Part shown: piece by piece, positions 24,618-33,508 of the stretch
How the letters are laid out: each line of letters opens with the position of its first letter
How positions within the stretch are numbered: position 1 is the stretch's first letter
Assembly: GCA_012032775.1 (NCBI GenBank)
Contig: JAAUQO010000024.1
Span: 1-42,488 of the forward strand
Direction: 5' to 3'
Origin: Oscillochloris sp.
Lineage (GTDB): Bacteria; Chloroflexota; Chloroflexia; Chloroflexales; Chloroflexaceae
DNA length: 42,488 bases
The notes under the pieces: model-generated
What the model saw: only the letters and a program-made list of their open reading frames with translations
The model's database searches: none
Told to the model about the DNA's origin: nothing
Made by a program: the position numbers and the translations under genes

Positions 24618-27600
24618 ATGATTCCTGTCCTCCACGGCACATGGTTGCCGGCGAAAATGCGCTTCTTCCTGTGGGGCGAGGCAAGTGCGCCCTCGTCACG
24701 GCGAAGTAGTCGCGCCCAGACTCCGCTACATCCGGCCTCGTTGCCGTTCAGCGATCTTTATGAGTACCTGACGATCCTTGAGACTAGTGTGCCGATTCCG
24801 CCCGAACGCACGCTGTTGATCTGGTTGCCGTCGGTTGAGGATATGCCGATCCCTTCGGCTGAACAGCGTGCCGCCGGCGCGCCGGTACCGACGGGTGAAA
24901 TTCGATTGGCGCCCTGGCGAGTACGCGGCTTACTGCTTGAGCCGATCCAGATGATCGAGGCGCTGCTGGGATTGGGCCAGCGCCGTGAGGCTGGAGCCGA
25001 TCTTCGCGCCTGGCATATGGCCGCACTGCTCGCACTTGAGGTAGTAACGGCGCAGCAGATGATCCCGGCCCTGACGCGCGTCGGCAGGCAGTTGCACGCA
25101 CTCTGGCAACCGCGCCCCAACCCCGATACCGCGCGCAAATTGGCGGCACTCGCGCGCAGCCTGCCGGCTCTCTGTCGCGCCATTGTTGATGATGCCGCCG
25201 ATGCGCCGCCGCCGCACACCCTTGTCGGTAACTTTCTCGCCGCAAGTGTTGATGTACTGGCGCGCAATTTCGCCCGATCTGCACCGGAATTGGCTTCGCG
25301 CCGCCGACCGCGGCGATTTTTTCAGACAACTCCCGCCGATGCCTGGCTGGATGCACTGCTGAGTGCCGAAACCCAGGTTATGCTGCCGGTCCAAAGCGCC
25401 GATGAGTTGTACGCCGCCTGGCAGGCCTGGGCCAATCAAGAACATGTTGCCGGCGATGAGCATTTTCGGATCACCTTCCGCCTGGATGCGCCGGAGCGCG
25501 AACAGGATCCCTGGAGGCTGCACTATCTGCTTCAGGCCACCGACGATCCGAGTTTGCTTGTGCCGGCCACGCAACTCTGGCGCGAACGTGGTCAGCATTT
25601 TCAGTATCTCGATCGGCGTTTCGCCCATCCCCACGAGCGCCTGTTGCGCGGCCTTGGATTCGCCGCCCGGCTCTGCCCGCAGATCGAACACAGCCTTCAC
25701 CAGAAAACACCCGATCACGCCACGCTGAATCTCGCAGAGGCGTTCGCCTTTTTGAACGAAACTGCGCCGCTCTTGGAACAGAGCGGGTTTGGTGTGCTGG
25801 TGCCGGCCTGGTGGCGCGAGGCCGGTCGCATCCATGCCCGTATGCGCGCCGGTGAAAAACGCAAACGCAAAACCGCCGACGGCAGCGGTTACTTTAGTTT
25901 CGCCAGCATGATCGGCTTCGATTGGGAGCTGAGTATCGGCGATCAACCCCTTGAACAGGACGAGTTCGAGCGCCTCGTCAAGCTCAAGCAGCCCCTGGTG
26001 CAGGTGCGCGGCCAGTGGGTCGCCCTTGATCCGAGCCAGATGCAGCGCGCGTTGACGCTTTTTAAACGCAGCGGCGAAATGACACTCGGCGAGGCGCTGC
26101 GCCTCGGGCTCAGTGGCGAGACGCCGGAATTGCCCGGTGGGATCACCTACACCGGCATGCAGGCCGAGGGCGCCTTCGGCGAGATGCTCCAGGGTCTTGC
26201 GGGCAACAAGCAGATCACAAGCGTTCCCCAACCGCAGGAATTTGTCGGTCAGTTGCGCCCGTATCAACAGCGCGGATTGGATTGGCTGGCCTTTATGCGC
26301 AGCATCGGCCTGGGCGCATGCCTGGCCGACGATATGGGACTGGGCAAAACCGCCCAGACTATCGCCTTGCTGCTGCACGAACGCACGCACAACGCCGCTC
26401 CCGGCGCAACCCTGCTGGTCTGCCCAACCTCGGTGGTCGGGAATTGGCAGCGCGAGTTGAATCGCTTCGCGCCGTCGTTGCGCGTGTATATCCATCAGGG
26501 CGCCGAGCGCACCCGCGACGAAGCACTGGCCGCCGTCGCCGCCGAACACGACGTGGTGATCACCAGTTATCCGCTGCTGGCCCGGGATCGCGCGATCCTC
26601 GCTCCAATTTCGTGGCGCTCCGTTATCCTCGACGAGGCGCAGAATATTAAGAACAGCGACACGCAGCAGGCCCAGGCCGCTCGTGGACTTCAGGCCGCCC
26701 ATCGCCTGGCGCTCACCGGCACACCGGTTGAAAATCGCCTGACCGAGCTGTGGAGCATTATGGCTTTTCTGAATCCCGGCTATCTCGGCAGCGAAAGCGA
26801 GTTCCGCCGCACGATCGCCCGTCCGATCGAGCGCACCGGTGATAGCGCCGCCGCCGAACGCCTGCGCCGCCTGACCGGGCCGTTTGTGCTGCGCCGGCTC
26901 AAAACCGACCGCTCGATCATCAGCGATTTGCCCGACAAACACGAGATGAAAATGTTTGTGCCGCTCACCCGCGAGCAAGCCACGCTCTACGAGGCTATTG
27001 TGCGCGACGCCCTCGACCAGATCGAGCAGGCCGATGATGGCAGCGAAAGTATCAGGCGGCGCGGATTAGTGCTGGCGATGCTCACCCGGCTCAAGCAGAT
27101 TTGTAACCACCCGGCCCATTTTTTACAGGACAACTCGAAACTGGTCGGTCGTTCCGGCAAACTGGCCCGCCTCGACGAAATGCTCGAAGAGGTGCTGGCC
27201 GCTGATGATCGCGCACTTATTTTCACCCAATTCGCCGAGATGGGTCACTTGCTGCAACAACATCTCAGTGCCCAGTTCGGCAGCGAAGCGCTTTTTCTGC
27301 ATGGCGGTGTACCGGCCAAAAACCGCGATGCAATGGTGCGCGAGTTTCAATCCGCCAACGGGCCGAACCTGTTTATCCTCTCGCTTAAGGCCGGCGGCGT
27401 CGGCTTGAACCTGACGCGGGCCAATCATGTGTTCCACTTTGATCGCTGGTGGAATCCGGCGGTTGAAGATCAAGCTACCGATCGCGCCTTTCGCATTGGC
27501 CAGACCCAACACGTCCAGGTGCATGCCTTTGTCAGTAGCGGCACGCTTGAGGAGCAGATCGATACAATGATCGAAGGCAAGCGCGCGCTGGCCGCTCAGG

Positions 27601-27728
27601 TGCTGAGCAGCGGCGAAGGCTGGTTGACCGAACTCAGCACCAATCAACTCCGTGAGTTGGTGAGTCTGCGTGCGACAGCCTTAAGTGATGAAGACGAGGA
27701 GCAATATGCCGCGCCGATACAACGATGA
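24618..27728 (+). CDS. SNF2-family DEAD/DEAH helicase
   Basis: The product has 1036 residues. The N-terminus is the bacterial SNF2-associated domain: VLHGTWLPAKMRFFLWGEA. The core shows ADDMGLGKTAQT (Walker A, about residue 570), LDEAQNIKN (motif II, about 670), a motif III LTGTPVENRLTELWSIMAFL, and the C-terminal motifs SLKAGGVGLNLTRANHVFHF, DRWWNPAVEDQATDRAFRIGQ. This is a DNA translocase of the Swi2/Snf2 type, acting on protein-DNA complexes in bacteria; the target is not known. It overlaps the SWIM gene by 23 bases. Upstream there is a 13-bp hairpin instead of a ribosome site. I see no frame break here. Confidence 0.93.
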   Translation: MIPVLHGTWLPAKMRFFLWGEASAPSSRRSSRAQTPLHPASLPFSDLYEYLTILETSVPIPPERTLLIWLPSVEDMPIPSAEQRAAGAPVPTGEIRLAPWRVRGLLLEPIQMIEALLGLGQRREAGADLRAWHMAALLALEVVTAQQMIPALTRVGRQLHALWQPRPNPDTARKLAALARSLPALCRAIVDDAADAPPPHTLVGNFLAASVDVLARNFARSAPELASRRRPRRFFQTTPADAWLDALLSAETQVMLPVQSADELYAAWQAWANQEHVAGDEHFRITFRLDAPEREQDPWRLHYLLQATDDPSLLVPATQLWRERGQHFQYLDRRFAHPHERLLRGLGFAARLCPQIEHSLHQKTPDHATLNLAEAFAFLNETAPLLEQSGFGVLVPAWWREAGRIHARMRAGEKRKRKTADGSGYFSFASMIGFDWELSIGDQPLEQDEFERLVKLKQPLVQVRGQWVALDPSQMQRALTLFKRSGEMTLGEALRLGLSGETPELPGGITYTGMQAEGAFGEMLQGLAGNKQITSVPQPQEFVGQLRPYQQRGLDWLAFMRSIGLGACLADDMGLGKTAQTIALLLHERTHNAAPGATLLVCPTSVVGNWQRELNRFAPSLRVYIHQGAERTRDEALAAVAAEHDVVITSYPLLARDRAILAPISWRSVILDEAQNIKNSDTQQAQAARGLQAAHRLALTGTPVENRLTELWSIMAFLNPGYLGSESEFRRTIARPIERTGDSAAAERLRRLTGPFVLRRLKTDRSIISDLPDKHEMKMFVPLTREQATLYEAIVRDALDQIEQADDGSESIRRRGLVLAMLTRLKQICNHPAHFLQDNSKLVGRSGKLARLDEMLEEVLAADDRALIFTQFAEMGHLLQQHLSAQFGSEALFLHGGVPAKNRDAMVREFQSANGPNLFILSLKAGGVGLNLTRANHVFHFDRWWNPAVEDQATDRAFRIGQTQHVQVHAFVSSGTLEEQIDTMIEGKRALAAQVLSSGEGWLTELSTNQLRELVSLRATALSDEDEEQYAAPIQR

Positions 27729-28542
27729 CGATTGGGATTACCGCCCGCGCATCCCCGCCGACGGCATCAAAGCCAAAAATCGCCAGGGCAGCTTCGGTGT
27801 CTCGTGGTGGGGCAAGCGCTGGGTTCAGGCGCTGGAAAGCTTCGGCTACGGCAGCCGGCTCACCCGTGGCCGCACCTACGCCCGCACCGGCGCCGTGCTG
27901 GAGATCACGGTAACTGCCGGCAAGGTCGTCGCCCGTGTCCAGGGATCACGATCCACACCCTACAAAGTCGCGCTCATGATCGCACAACTGAACGACACGC
28001 AGTGGCAAAAAGTCACCGCTGCGATCGCCGAGCAAGCGATCTACGCCGCAAAACTCCTGGCCGGTGAAATGCCCGACGGGATCGATGAACTGTTTGCCGC
28101 CGCACAGGTGTCGCTCTTCCCAACAAACTCCCGCGACTTGCAGACAACCTGTTCGTGTCCCGACGCCGTCAACCCGTGCAAGCACATCGCCGCCGTTCAC
28201 TATTTGCTGGGCGAACGCTTCGACGCCGACCCGTTCTTGCTCTTCGAGCTTCGTGGGCGCAGCAAATCCCAACTCAGCGCCGATTTACGTACACGCCGCA
28301 GCGAACATCCCGATGCTGCGCCGACACTGGCCCCGCAGCCCGTAGCGGAGACTGCGCCGGCACTGGCGGATCTGTTGGATCGATATGATGAACCGGGCGA
28401 GGAATTTGCCCAGATCGCCCCACAGATCGCCGCACCTGCGATCGAAGCGATCATGCTGCGGTTGTACGGCGAGCCGCCTGCCGGGATCGGGCCGGAATTG
28501 CGCGAGGTTTATCGTGTGATCAGCGCCGCCGCATTGGCATAG
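27706..28542 (+). CDS. SWIM zinc-finger protein, partner of the SNF2 helicase
   Basis: The product has 278 residues. The start at ATG 27706 has GAGGAG four bases upstream, inside the SNF2 gene. The N-terminal part has SWWGKRWVQALESFGYGSRLTRGRTYARTG. The SWIM motif is CSCPDAVNPCKHIAAVHY (CxC...CxH; about residues 147-165). After it comes FELRGRSKSQL and an Asp/Glu-rich tail. Genes for a SWIM protein next to a SNF2 enzyme recur in bacteria, and the SWIM domain is proposed to bind nucleic acid or protein. The 23-base overlap indicates coupled translation. The molecular task is not established. Confidence 0.88.
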   Translation: MPRRYNDDDWDYRPRIPADGIKAKNRQGSFGVSWWGKRWVQALESFGYGSRLTRGRTYARTGAVLEITVTAGKVVARVQGSRSTPYKVALMIAQLNDTQWQKVTAAIAEQAIYAAKLLAGEMPDGIDELFAAAQVSLFPTNSRDLQTTCSCPDAVNPCKHIAAVHYLLGERFDADPFLLFELRGRSKSQLSADLRTRRSEHPDAAPTLAPQPVAETAPALADLLDRYDEPGEEFAQIAPQIAAPAIEAIMLRLYGEPPAGIGPELREVYRVISAAALA

Positions 28543-28561
28543 CGGCTGGGCCTACTTGGCC

Positions 28562-29752
28562 CTACGCCCACACCGCCTGAAATGTTTCCGCCGGCAGTTC
28601 ATCGATCCAATTGCCGCGCAGCAAGAGTTGCGCCCCCAGCCTGCCGATTGCGTCGGAGGATTTCGCCGCTGCGCCGCAACCGCCGGTGCAGAGTACGAGA
28701 TGATCGGCGACCTTGGCGATATACGGCGCACCATGGGCCGTATAGCTGTTGGCGCAGGTTTTCGCAGCCCAGGATTGCACCACAAGCTGCGGATAGATCG
28801 CCTGAAGCACTTCCTGCAACGCCGCGATCTCTTCGGCCCGGCCCGGCCCGTGAAACCAGGCCCGCCAATCATCAGGACTGGCGAGGAAGATCGGCGCATG
28901 AGGCACACCGCCGATCTTGAGATAACTGCGGCCATCGGGAAACGCTGTCGCCGAGGTCGTGTAGATCGAGGACAGAAAAGGATGCTCGGACAACGGCCAG
29001 ATCAGCGTCGGCGTGGCGGTAAACTGCTCCAGTTGGGCCGGCGCAATCGCGGCATACACCACCGTGTAGGCCTGGGTTGTGAGCACTACGCGGCGACCGA
29101 GGAGTTGTTCCAGCAGGGCGATACTTGAGGCATCGGCACTCAGCACCATGCGTTCGGCGTAGATCCGCCGACCGGCCTGTGTCTCAACCAGAAATAGGCC
29201 GTTTTCGCGCTGCAATCCCGTAACCGCATCACGGATGATGGCTGCGCCGTGCTGTTCGGCGATCGTCAACTGCGCCTGCACCAGCGCCCGCGGATTGATC
29301 CATCCGGCCCCACCATCCTCAACGATCGCCTCGGCATCGGGCGGGAACTGCACCTCCGGAAAGCGCTGCACTAATGCGGCGTGGCCCAGACGCTCGACAG
29401 GCGCACCAAGCATGCGAGCATGGGCTTCGGCGGCATCAAGACGCTCATCGTGGCTGCCGAGCCGCAGATGACCGATCGGATGATGAAATGCCACAGCACT
29501 GCGCTGCTCCAGATCGTCATAGGCGGCGATCGAACGATCGGCCAGCGTCGCCCAGATCAGATCCGGGTCGCTTACGCGCGTAATCCGCCCCTGATCGAAA
29601 TGGCTGGCGAAAGGGCCGGCAAACGTCGCCGGATCATCCGGCTCAGCCGGGCCGATCCCGAGCAGCGAACCGCGATCGGACGACTCACTCAGCGCCCGTA
29701 GCGCAGCTGCGCCGATCATTCCCAGGCCGATCACAACCGTCGAAACATGCAT
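28562..29752 (-). CDS. FAD-dependent amine oxidase (sarcosine / N-methyltryptophan oxidase type)
   Basis: The product has 396 residues. The FAD-binding fold begins VVIGLGMIGAAALRAL (GxGxxG). DAO/MSOX-type features are GGAGWINPRALVQAQLTIAEQHGA and a probable covalent flavin Cys333 in KTCANSYTAHGAPYI, with VLCTGGCGAAAKSSDAIG near the end. The family oxidises secondary or tertiary amines such as sarcosine, forming H2O2; the substrate is not determined here. It follows the receiver protein on the same strand by 47 bases and converges with the SWIM gene 19 bases away. Confidence 0.86.
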   Translation of the reverse strand: MHVSTVVIGLGMIGAAALRALSESSDRGSLLGIGPAEPDDPATFAGPFASHFDQGRITRVSDPDLIWATLADRSIAAYDDLEQRSAVAFHHPIGHLRLGSHDERLDAAEAHARMLGAPVERLGHAALVQRFPEVQFPPDAEAIVEDGGAGWINPRALVQAQLTIAEQHGAAIIRDAVTGLQRENGLFLVETQAGRRIYAERMVLSADASSIALLEQLLGRRVVLTTQAYTVVYAAIAPAQLEQFTATPTLIWPLSEHPFLSSIYTTSATAFPDGRSYLKIGGVPHAPIFLASPDDWRAWFHGPGRAEEIAALQEVLQAIYPQLVVQSWAAKTCANSYTAHGAPYIAKVADHLVLCTGGCGAAAKSSDAIGRLGAQLLLRGNWIDELPAETFQAVWA

Positions 29753-29799
29753 AACTGCTCCTGTAAGTGCGGAGCATGCTCCGCCATCTATCCTCTGCC

Positions 29800-30729
29800 T
29801 CAGCTGAGTGCTCGCCGCAGATCGAGTAAATTCAGACCAAGACCGACCCGCGCATCGACGGCGCGAATCCGAAACTCAGGGAGAGGAAGGTATGGCGAAC
29901 GGAGTGCGATCCGCCGGCTAAAAGCCGCAATCGCCGTCTGCACATGGGGAGTGAGGGCGGCGATATGATCGGCGGAACCAAGGGCCGTCAGACGCAGATC
30001 AAAACCGGGATGGCCAATCATCAAGCCGCCGCCGAGGCGCCGCATCAGATCGGCCAGTGCGGCCAGCAGATGATCCATCCCGCTGCGGCCACGCATGCGC
30101 AGATGAATATGCGGCGCAACCAACATCAGATCGAGCGCGGCCCAATCGGGATTCGCCGTAAGCGCCGGCAGGATACGATCAAAACCATGCAACAACGGCA
30201 AACCGGTTACCGGATGCCGTAATTCAAGCGCCGGCAAATCCAGGGCGTGGGCAACCAGAAGGTTATGGCCGGCAAGACTAAGCGGCAACAACGTCGCAAC
30301 CCGAAACATCAACCCGGCCAGGGTGAACGGCTTCGGCAGATCATCGGTCAGCGGATCTACCACTGCCGGCTGATCCACGGCGGAAATCGTCAAGATCGCC
30401 ATCGCCGCCGTACGCCGATCGGCCCGTAGCGCTTCCCGCAAACGCCGACCGTCCAGTCGGGGCTTATAGCGATCGGTGATCAACAATTGCGGCCGTAGTC
30501 GTTGCGTAAACTCAAGCGTCGCCAGGCCGTCACCATCGGCTACGGCAATAACCTCAAAGCCGTAACCGGGAAGCACCGTTGTATACAACTGATTGATCGC
30601 CGGATCATCGTCGCTAACCAGGATCCGCAACGGATTCGTCGTGACCAAGCGATCCTGAGCGAGCCACCGCTCGGGCAGTTGGTAGAACAGAGACTCTGAG
30701 ATGGAGGTAGTTGACAACTCGCTCATCAT
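29800..30729 (-). CDS. Receiver-domain protein with a degenerate GGDEF-like C-terminal domain
   Basis: The product has 309 residues. A receiver domain covers about residues 33-150: acidic Asp40-Asp41, phospho-acceptor Asp86 in ITDRYKPRLDGRRL, Ser116 and Lys133 in LPKPFTLAG. The expected MP is replaced by RYKP. The second half starts HPVTGLPLLHGFDRILPAL, which is the DPLTGLPNR entry of a GGDEF domain, but the catalytic signature is absent: the region reads RRLGGGLMIGHPGFDL. It is therefore likely a signalling adaptor or c-di-GMP-unrelated output, not an active diguanylate cyclase. Translation probably begins at one of the two ATGs at 30729-30724. A partner kinase is not in the window. Confidence 0.8.
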   Translation of the reverse strand: MMSELSTTSISESLFYQLPERWLAQDRLVTTNPLRILVSDDDPAINQLYTTVLPGYGFEVIAVADGDGLATLEFTQRLRPQLLITDRYKPRLDGRRLREALRADRRTAAMAILTISAVDQPAVVDPLTDDLPKPFTLAGLMFRVATLLPLSLAGHNLLVAHALDLPALELRHPVTGLPLLHGFDRILPALTANPDWAALDLMLVAPHIHLRMRGRSGMDHLLAALADLMRRLGGGLMIGHPGFDLRLTALGSADHIAALTPHVQTAIAAFSRRIALRSPYLPLPEFRIRAVDARVGLGLNLLDLRRALS

Positions 30730-30758
30730 TGCTTCGCAGATGTAAGTATAGCGACGAT

Positions 30759-30818
30759 CCTATCCGGGCTGTGCAGGCGGTGCTGCGTCCTGCTGCAGCG
30801 GTTCGCGGTTCTGATAGG
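30759..30818 (-). repeat. Short dispersed repeat, copy A (terminally inverted CCTATC/GATAGG)
   Basis: The reverse complement of this 60-base core matches 33509-33575 at 55 of 60 aligned positions, apart from a seven-base insertion in the other copy. Each copy starts with CCTAyC and ends with GGATAGG, and GCTATA-like sequence extends just outside. It is intergenic, so it resembles a REP/MITE-type element. Confidence 0.75.
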
Positions 30819-30988
30819 ATGCTTATGTGCTTGTCGGCATAATCGTATACGTCTATTCTAACGCATAAATCCACCATTTCGTTACAAGCCGGGGCATTCT
30901 CGGTGATCTACGAATCAGCGCCGGGAACTGTCTACCGGCACCGTTGACTGATCGTAACTTGCCGGGGCGCCAGTTATAACCTGATCGC

Positions 30989-30997
30989 TGGTATACT
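30989..30997 (+). promoter_or_regulatory. Extended -10 promoter element
   Basis: TGGTATACT carries the TGN extension before TATACT (30992-30997). It reads towards the small gene at 31078, as do the TGGTATAAT elements at 18446-18475. No -35 is recognisable. Confidence 0.4.
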
Positions 30998-31077
30998 AGA
31001 AACCAGGCACGAATCATTCGATCATGCACCGCTGTCTATGGTGTCCCTCGCATCTTCTAGTTTCCTGAGAATGATCT

Positions 31078-31494
31078 GTGGACTATGTACAAATAGATAC
31101 AAACGCCATCCAATCCTGGCAAATCTTCCATGGTGATCATATGCTGGTACTCTCTCAACGCTTGCTGAGCCTGGTGCTACAACCTGAGCGAGCCCTGGGC
31201 AACGCCTGGGGTAATCAACCCCAAGAGATCTTGATCGGCAAAGAATACCTGGCAAATACACTGTTGCAAGCTTTTCTGCGCCCGTTGGATGCAGAACGTT
31301 GGGTGATCCGGGTAGTCGCCGAACCACCGCCGAAACACAAAACCGTCGTCGAAATGCTGATCGGCGAGTACCTGTATCAGGCCCGCTTAGATATCAAAGG
31401 CCAGGCTGAATTTATCGGTCTTTCACATAAGGATTTGATGCCTGAGTCTTTTGACGACCTCTTTATTGCTCTAAGCGGCGGCGACAACCCATAA
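31078..31494 (+). CDS. Hypothetical small protein
   Basis: The product has 138 residues from GTG 31078; ATG 31141 would give 117 residues. It is soluble, without signal peptide or TM helix, and moderately charged. Notable stretches are LVLQPERALGNAWGNQPQEILIGKEYLANTLLQAFLRPLD and a Pro/Lys break VAEPPPKHKTVVEMLIGEYLY. I do not recognise the family. Codon usage matches its neighbours. It sits alone between the two repeat copies, before the biotin carboxylase gene, with no evidence for an operon. Confidence 0.55.
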   Translation: MDYVQIDTNAIQSWQIFHGDHMLVLSQRLLSLVLQPERALGNAWGNQPQEILIGKEYLANTLLQAFLRPLDAERWVIRVVAEPPPKHKTVVEMLIGEYLYQARLDIKGQAEFIGLSHKDLMPESFDDLFIALSGGDNP

Positions 31495-31673
31495 TTGGTT
31501 GTAACTGGAATCTGCATGCTACATATGAACAAGAAAGATCGGGCCGCCATAGTACGTTCAGGTCTGTAACGGTAGCAGAAGCTCAAAGCGGCGCTTCGAC
31601 CTTGCAGCGAGATCATGGGTGCCCAATCCGCTGTGTCGGTTGCCGCTTTCAGGAGCCTATGCTACAGTTGCCG

Positions 31674-31695
31674 GCGTTGTGAGTGTTCACAACGC
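31674..31695. promoter_or_regulatory. GCGTTGTGA-N4-TCACAACGC palindrome before the biotin carboxylase gene
   Basis: Two nine-base arms (31674-31682 and 31687-31695) are perfect complements around GTGT. The core TTGTGA-N4-TCACAA has the half-sites of CRP-family operators with the shorter spacing of FNR-type sites. It lies 34 bases upstream of ATG 31730, in place of a promoter or leader element. Alternatively it is an RNA hairpin. Confidence 0.5.
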
Positions 31696-31729
31696 TGTAA
31701 CGCCGCATTGATACTCTGCGGGTTGCCAC

Positions 31730-33499
31730 ATGTTCGACACTGTATTGATCGCCAATCGCGGCGAAATCGCCCTCCGGGTGATGCGTGCCTGCCGCGAGCT
31801 TGGCCTCCGCTGTATCGCCGTCTACTCCGAAGCGGATCGCGACGCGCCCCACGTTGCTTATGCCGATGCCGCCCATCTGCTTGGGCCGGCTCCATCTGCG
31901 GAAAGTTATCTCAATATCCCTCGCCTGATCGAGGTGGCATGTCAGGCCGGCGCCGGCGCCATTCATCCCGGCTATGGCTTTCTCGCCGAGAACGCCGATT
32001 TCGCCCGCGCCGTGAATGCGGCCGGGATGGTGTTTGTCGGCCCAACCGCCGAAGCGATGGAGCGGATGGGCGGCAAAACCGCCGCGCGCCGTGAGGCCAC
32101 CGACGCCGGGGTGCCTGTTGTTCCCGGCACCCTCGAACCGATCGACGATCTCAGCGAACTTGAACGACTCGCGTCCGAATTCGGCTATCCGATCGCGATT
32201 AAAGCCGTCGGCGGCGGCGGCGGTCGCGGGCTACGTGTCGTTCGTAACCCCGGCGACATCGCCAATGCCTTCGCCTCGGCCCGGCGCGAAGCGGAAGTTG
32301 CCTTCGGCAACGGCGCGCTCTATGTCGAGAAATACCTCGATAATCCGCGCCATATCGAGATCCAGGTGCTCGCCGATACCCACGGCAATGTTGTCCACCT
32401 TGGCGAACGCGATTGCTCCGTCCAGCGCCGGCATCAAAAGCTGATCGAAGAAAGTCCTTCGCCCGCGCTGACGCCCGAATTGCGCGCCGAGATGGGCGCC
32501 GCCGCCGTGCGCCTCGCCGCGTCGGTCGATTATGTCGGCGCCGGAACGCTGGAGTTTCTATTCCAGGACGGCCATTACTATTTTCTGGAAATGAACACCC
32601 GCATCCAGGTCGAGCATACTGTTACCGAAGAGGTGTACGGCGTCGATCTGGTGCAAGCTCAACTGCGGATCGCGCAGGGCGAACCACTCTGGCTCCAACA
32701 AGATCGTCTTACACCACGCGGCCACGCCATCGAGTGCCGGATCAACGCCGAGGATGCGTTGCATAACTTCCGCCCCGCCCTTGGCACCATCGGCGCCTAC
32801 CGTGAACCATCAGGCTTCGGCATCAGGGTTGAAAGCGGCGTACGCGCCAACTACACGATCCCGCAATTCTACGACTCGCTGCTCGCCAAGTTGATCGTGC
32901 GCGGCGCCGACCGTAGCGAGACGATCAACCGTATGCTGCGGGCACTGGCCGATTACACGATCGAAGGCGTTCAGACGACAATCTCCTTCCACCGGGCTGC
33001 GCTCGATCACGCCGTCTTCCGTAGCGGTGATGTGAGTGTGAATTTTATCGGCCAGCATCCCGAATTGATCGAGACCACCCGTACACTCACGCCGCCTGCC
33101 ACCGATCCCGTTGAAGTTGAAGCACCCGCCGATCCGCGCAGCGTCACCATAGAGGTGAACGGGCGCCGCTTTGGGGTCAAGGTCTTTGGCCTTGTCGCCG
33201 CTCCGGTTGGCGTATCAAATGCCGGTTCTGCGGCTCCCCGGCGCAAGGCAGGCGGCAAGAAAGCCGCCCTCGGCTCCAATGTTGATGGTGTGATCAGCCC
33301 CATCCAGGGCCGGGTTGCCGCAGTCCGCGTCGAAGCCGGTGCGCAGGTTGAAGCCGGACAGGTGCTGTTTATTGTTGAGGCGATGAAGATGGAGAACGAG
33401 ATTACGGCGCCCCACAACGGCACGATCGGCGAAGTACGCGTCGAAGCGGGTATTACTGTCGAGGCCGGCGTAGTTTTGGCCACCTACAAATCGGCGTAA
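31730..33499 (+). CDS. Biotin carboxylase-BCCP fusion (acyl-CoA or pyruvate carboxylase alpha subunit)
   Basis: The product has 589 residues. N-terminal biotin carboxylase: FDTVLIANRGEIALRVMRACRELG, ATP-grasp loop VGGGGGRGLRVV, and FLEMNTRIQVEHTVTE. The C-terminal domain from about 510 is a biotinyl carrier with the biotin Lys553 in EAMKMENEI. There is no carboxyltransferase in this protein or beside it. Such fused subunits carboxylate biotin with bicarbonate and ATP for acetyl-/propionyl-CoA carboxylases or related decarboxylases. In phototrophic Chloroflexota acetyl- and propionyl-CoA carboxylation belongs to the 3-hydroxypropionate cycle, but whether this gene takes part is unproven. A terminator-like stem follows at 33605-33649. 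Confidence 0.9.
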   Translation: MFDTVLIANRGEIALRVMRACRELGLRCIAVYSEADRDAPHVAYADAAHLLGPAPSAESYLNIPRLIEVACQAGAGAIHPGYGFLAENADFARAVNAAGMVFVGPTAEAMERMGGKTAARREATDAGVPVVPGTLEPIDDLSELERLASEFGYPIAIKAVGGGGGRGLRVVRNPGDIANAFASARREAEVAFGNGALYVEKYLDNPRHIEIQVLADTHGNVVHLGERDCSVQRRHQKLIEESPSPALTPELRAEMGAAAVRLAASVDYVGAGTLEFLFQDGHYYFLEMNTRIQVEHTVTEEVYGVDLVQAQLRIAQGEPLWLQQDRLTPRGHAIECRINAEDALHNFRPALGTIGAYREPSGFGIRVESGVRANYTIPQFYDSLLAKLIVRGADRSETINRMLRALADYTIEGVQTTISFHRAALDHAVFRSGDVSVNFIGQHPELIETTRTLTPPATDPVEVEAPADPRSVTIEVNGRRFGVKVFGLVAAPVGVSNAGSAAPRRKAGGKKAALGSNVDGVISPIQGRVAAVRVEAGAQVEAGQVLFIVEAMKMENEITAPHNGTIGEVRVEAGITVEAGVVLATYKSA

Positions 33500-33508
33500 T
33501 AGGGCAAT

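Larger units (their letters stand above)
30730..31077. other. Intergenic region with repeat copy and candidate promoter
   Basis: This 348-base stretch lies between divergent genes. It contains the first copy of the short inverted repeat (30759-30818) and an extended -10 (TGGTATACT) at 30989-30997. I see no tRNA, ORF with a ribosome site or CRISPR-like unit in the rest. Confidence 0.7.

Noticed and set aside
24930-26978. 682-codon open frame on the minus strand inside the SNF2 gene
   Set aside because: It is the complement of a gene with unmistakable SNF2 motifs; it has no domain pattern and no ribosome site. Such long antisense frames arise from GC-rich codon bias.
30730-31077. A tRNA or small RNA gene in the longest intergenic gap
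   Set aside because: No cloverleaf-like arms, T-loop GTTCRA or CCA end fit; apart from the repeat copy and a promoter-like element nothing structured was found.
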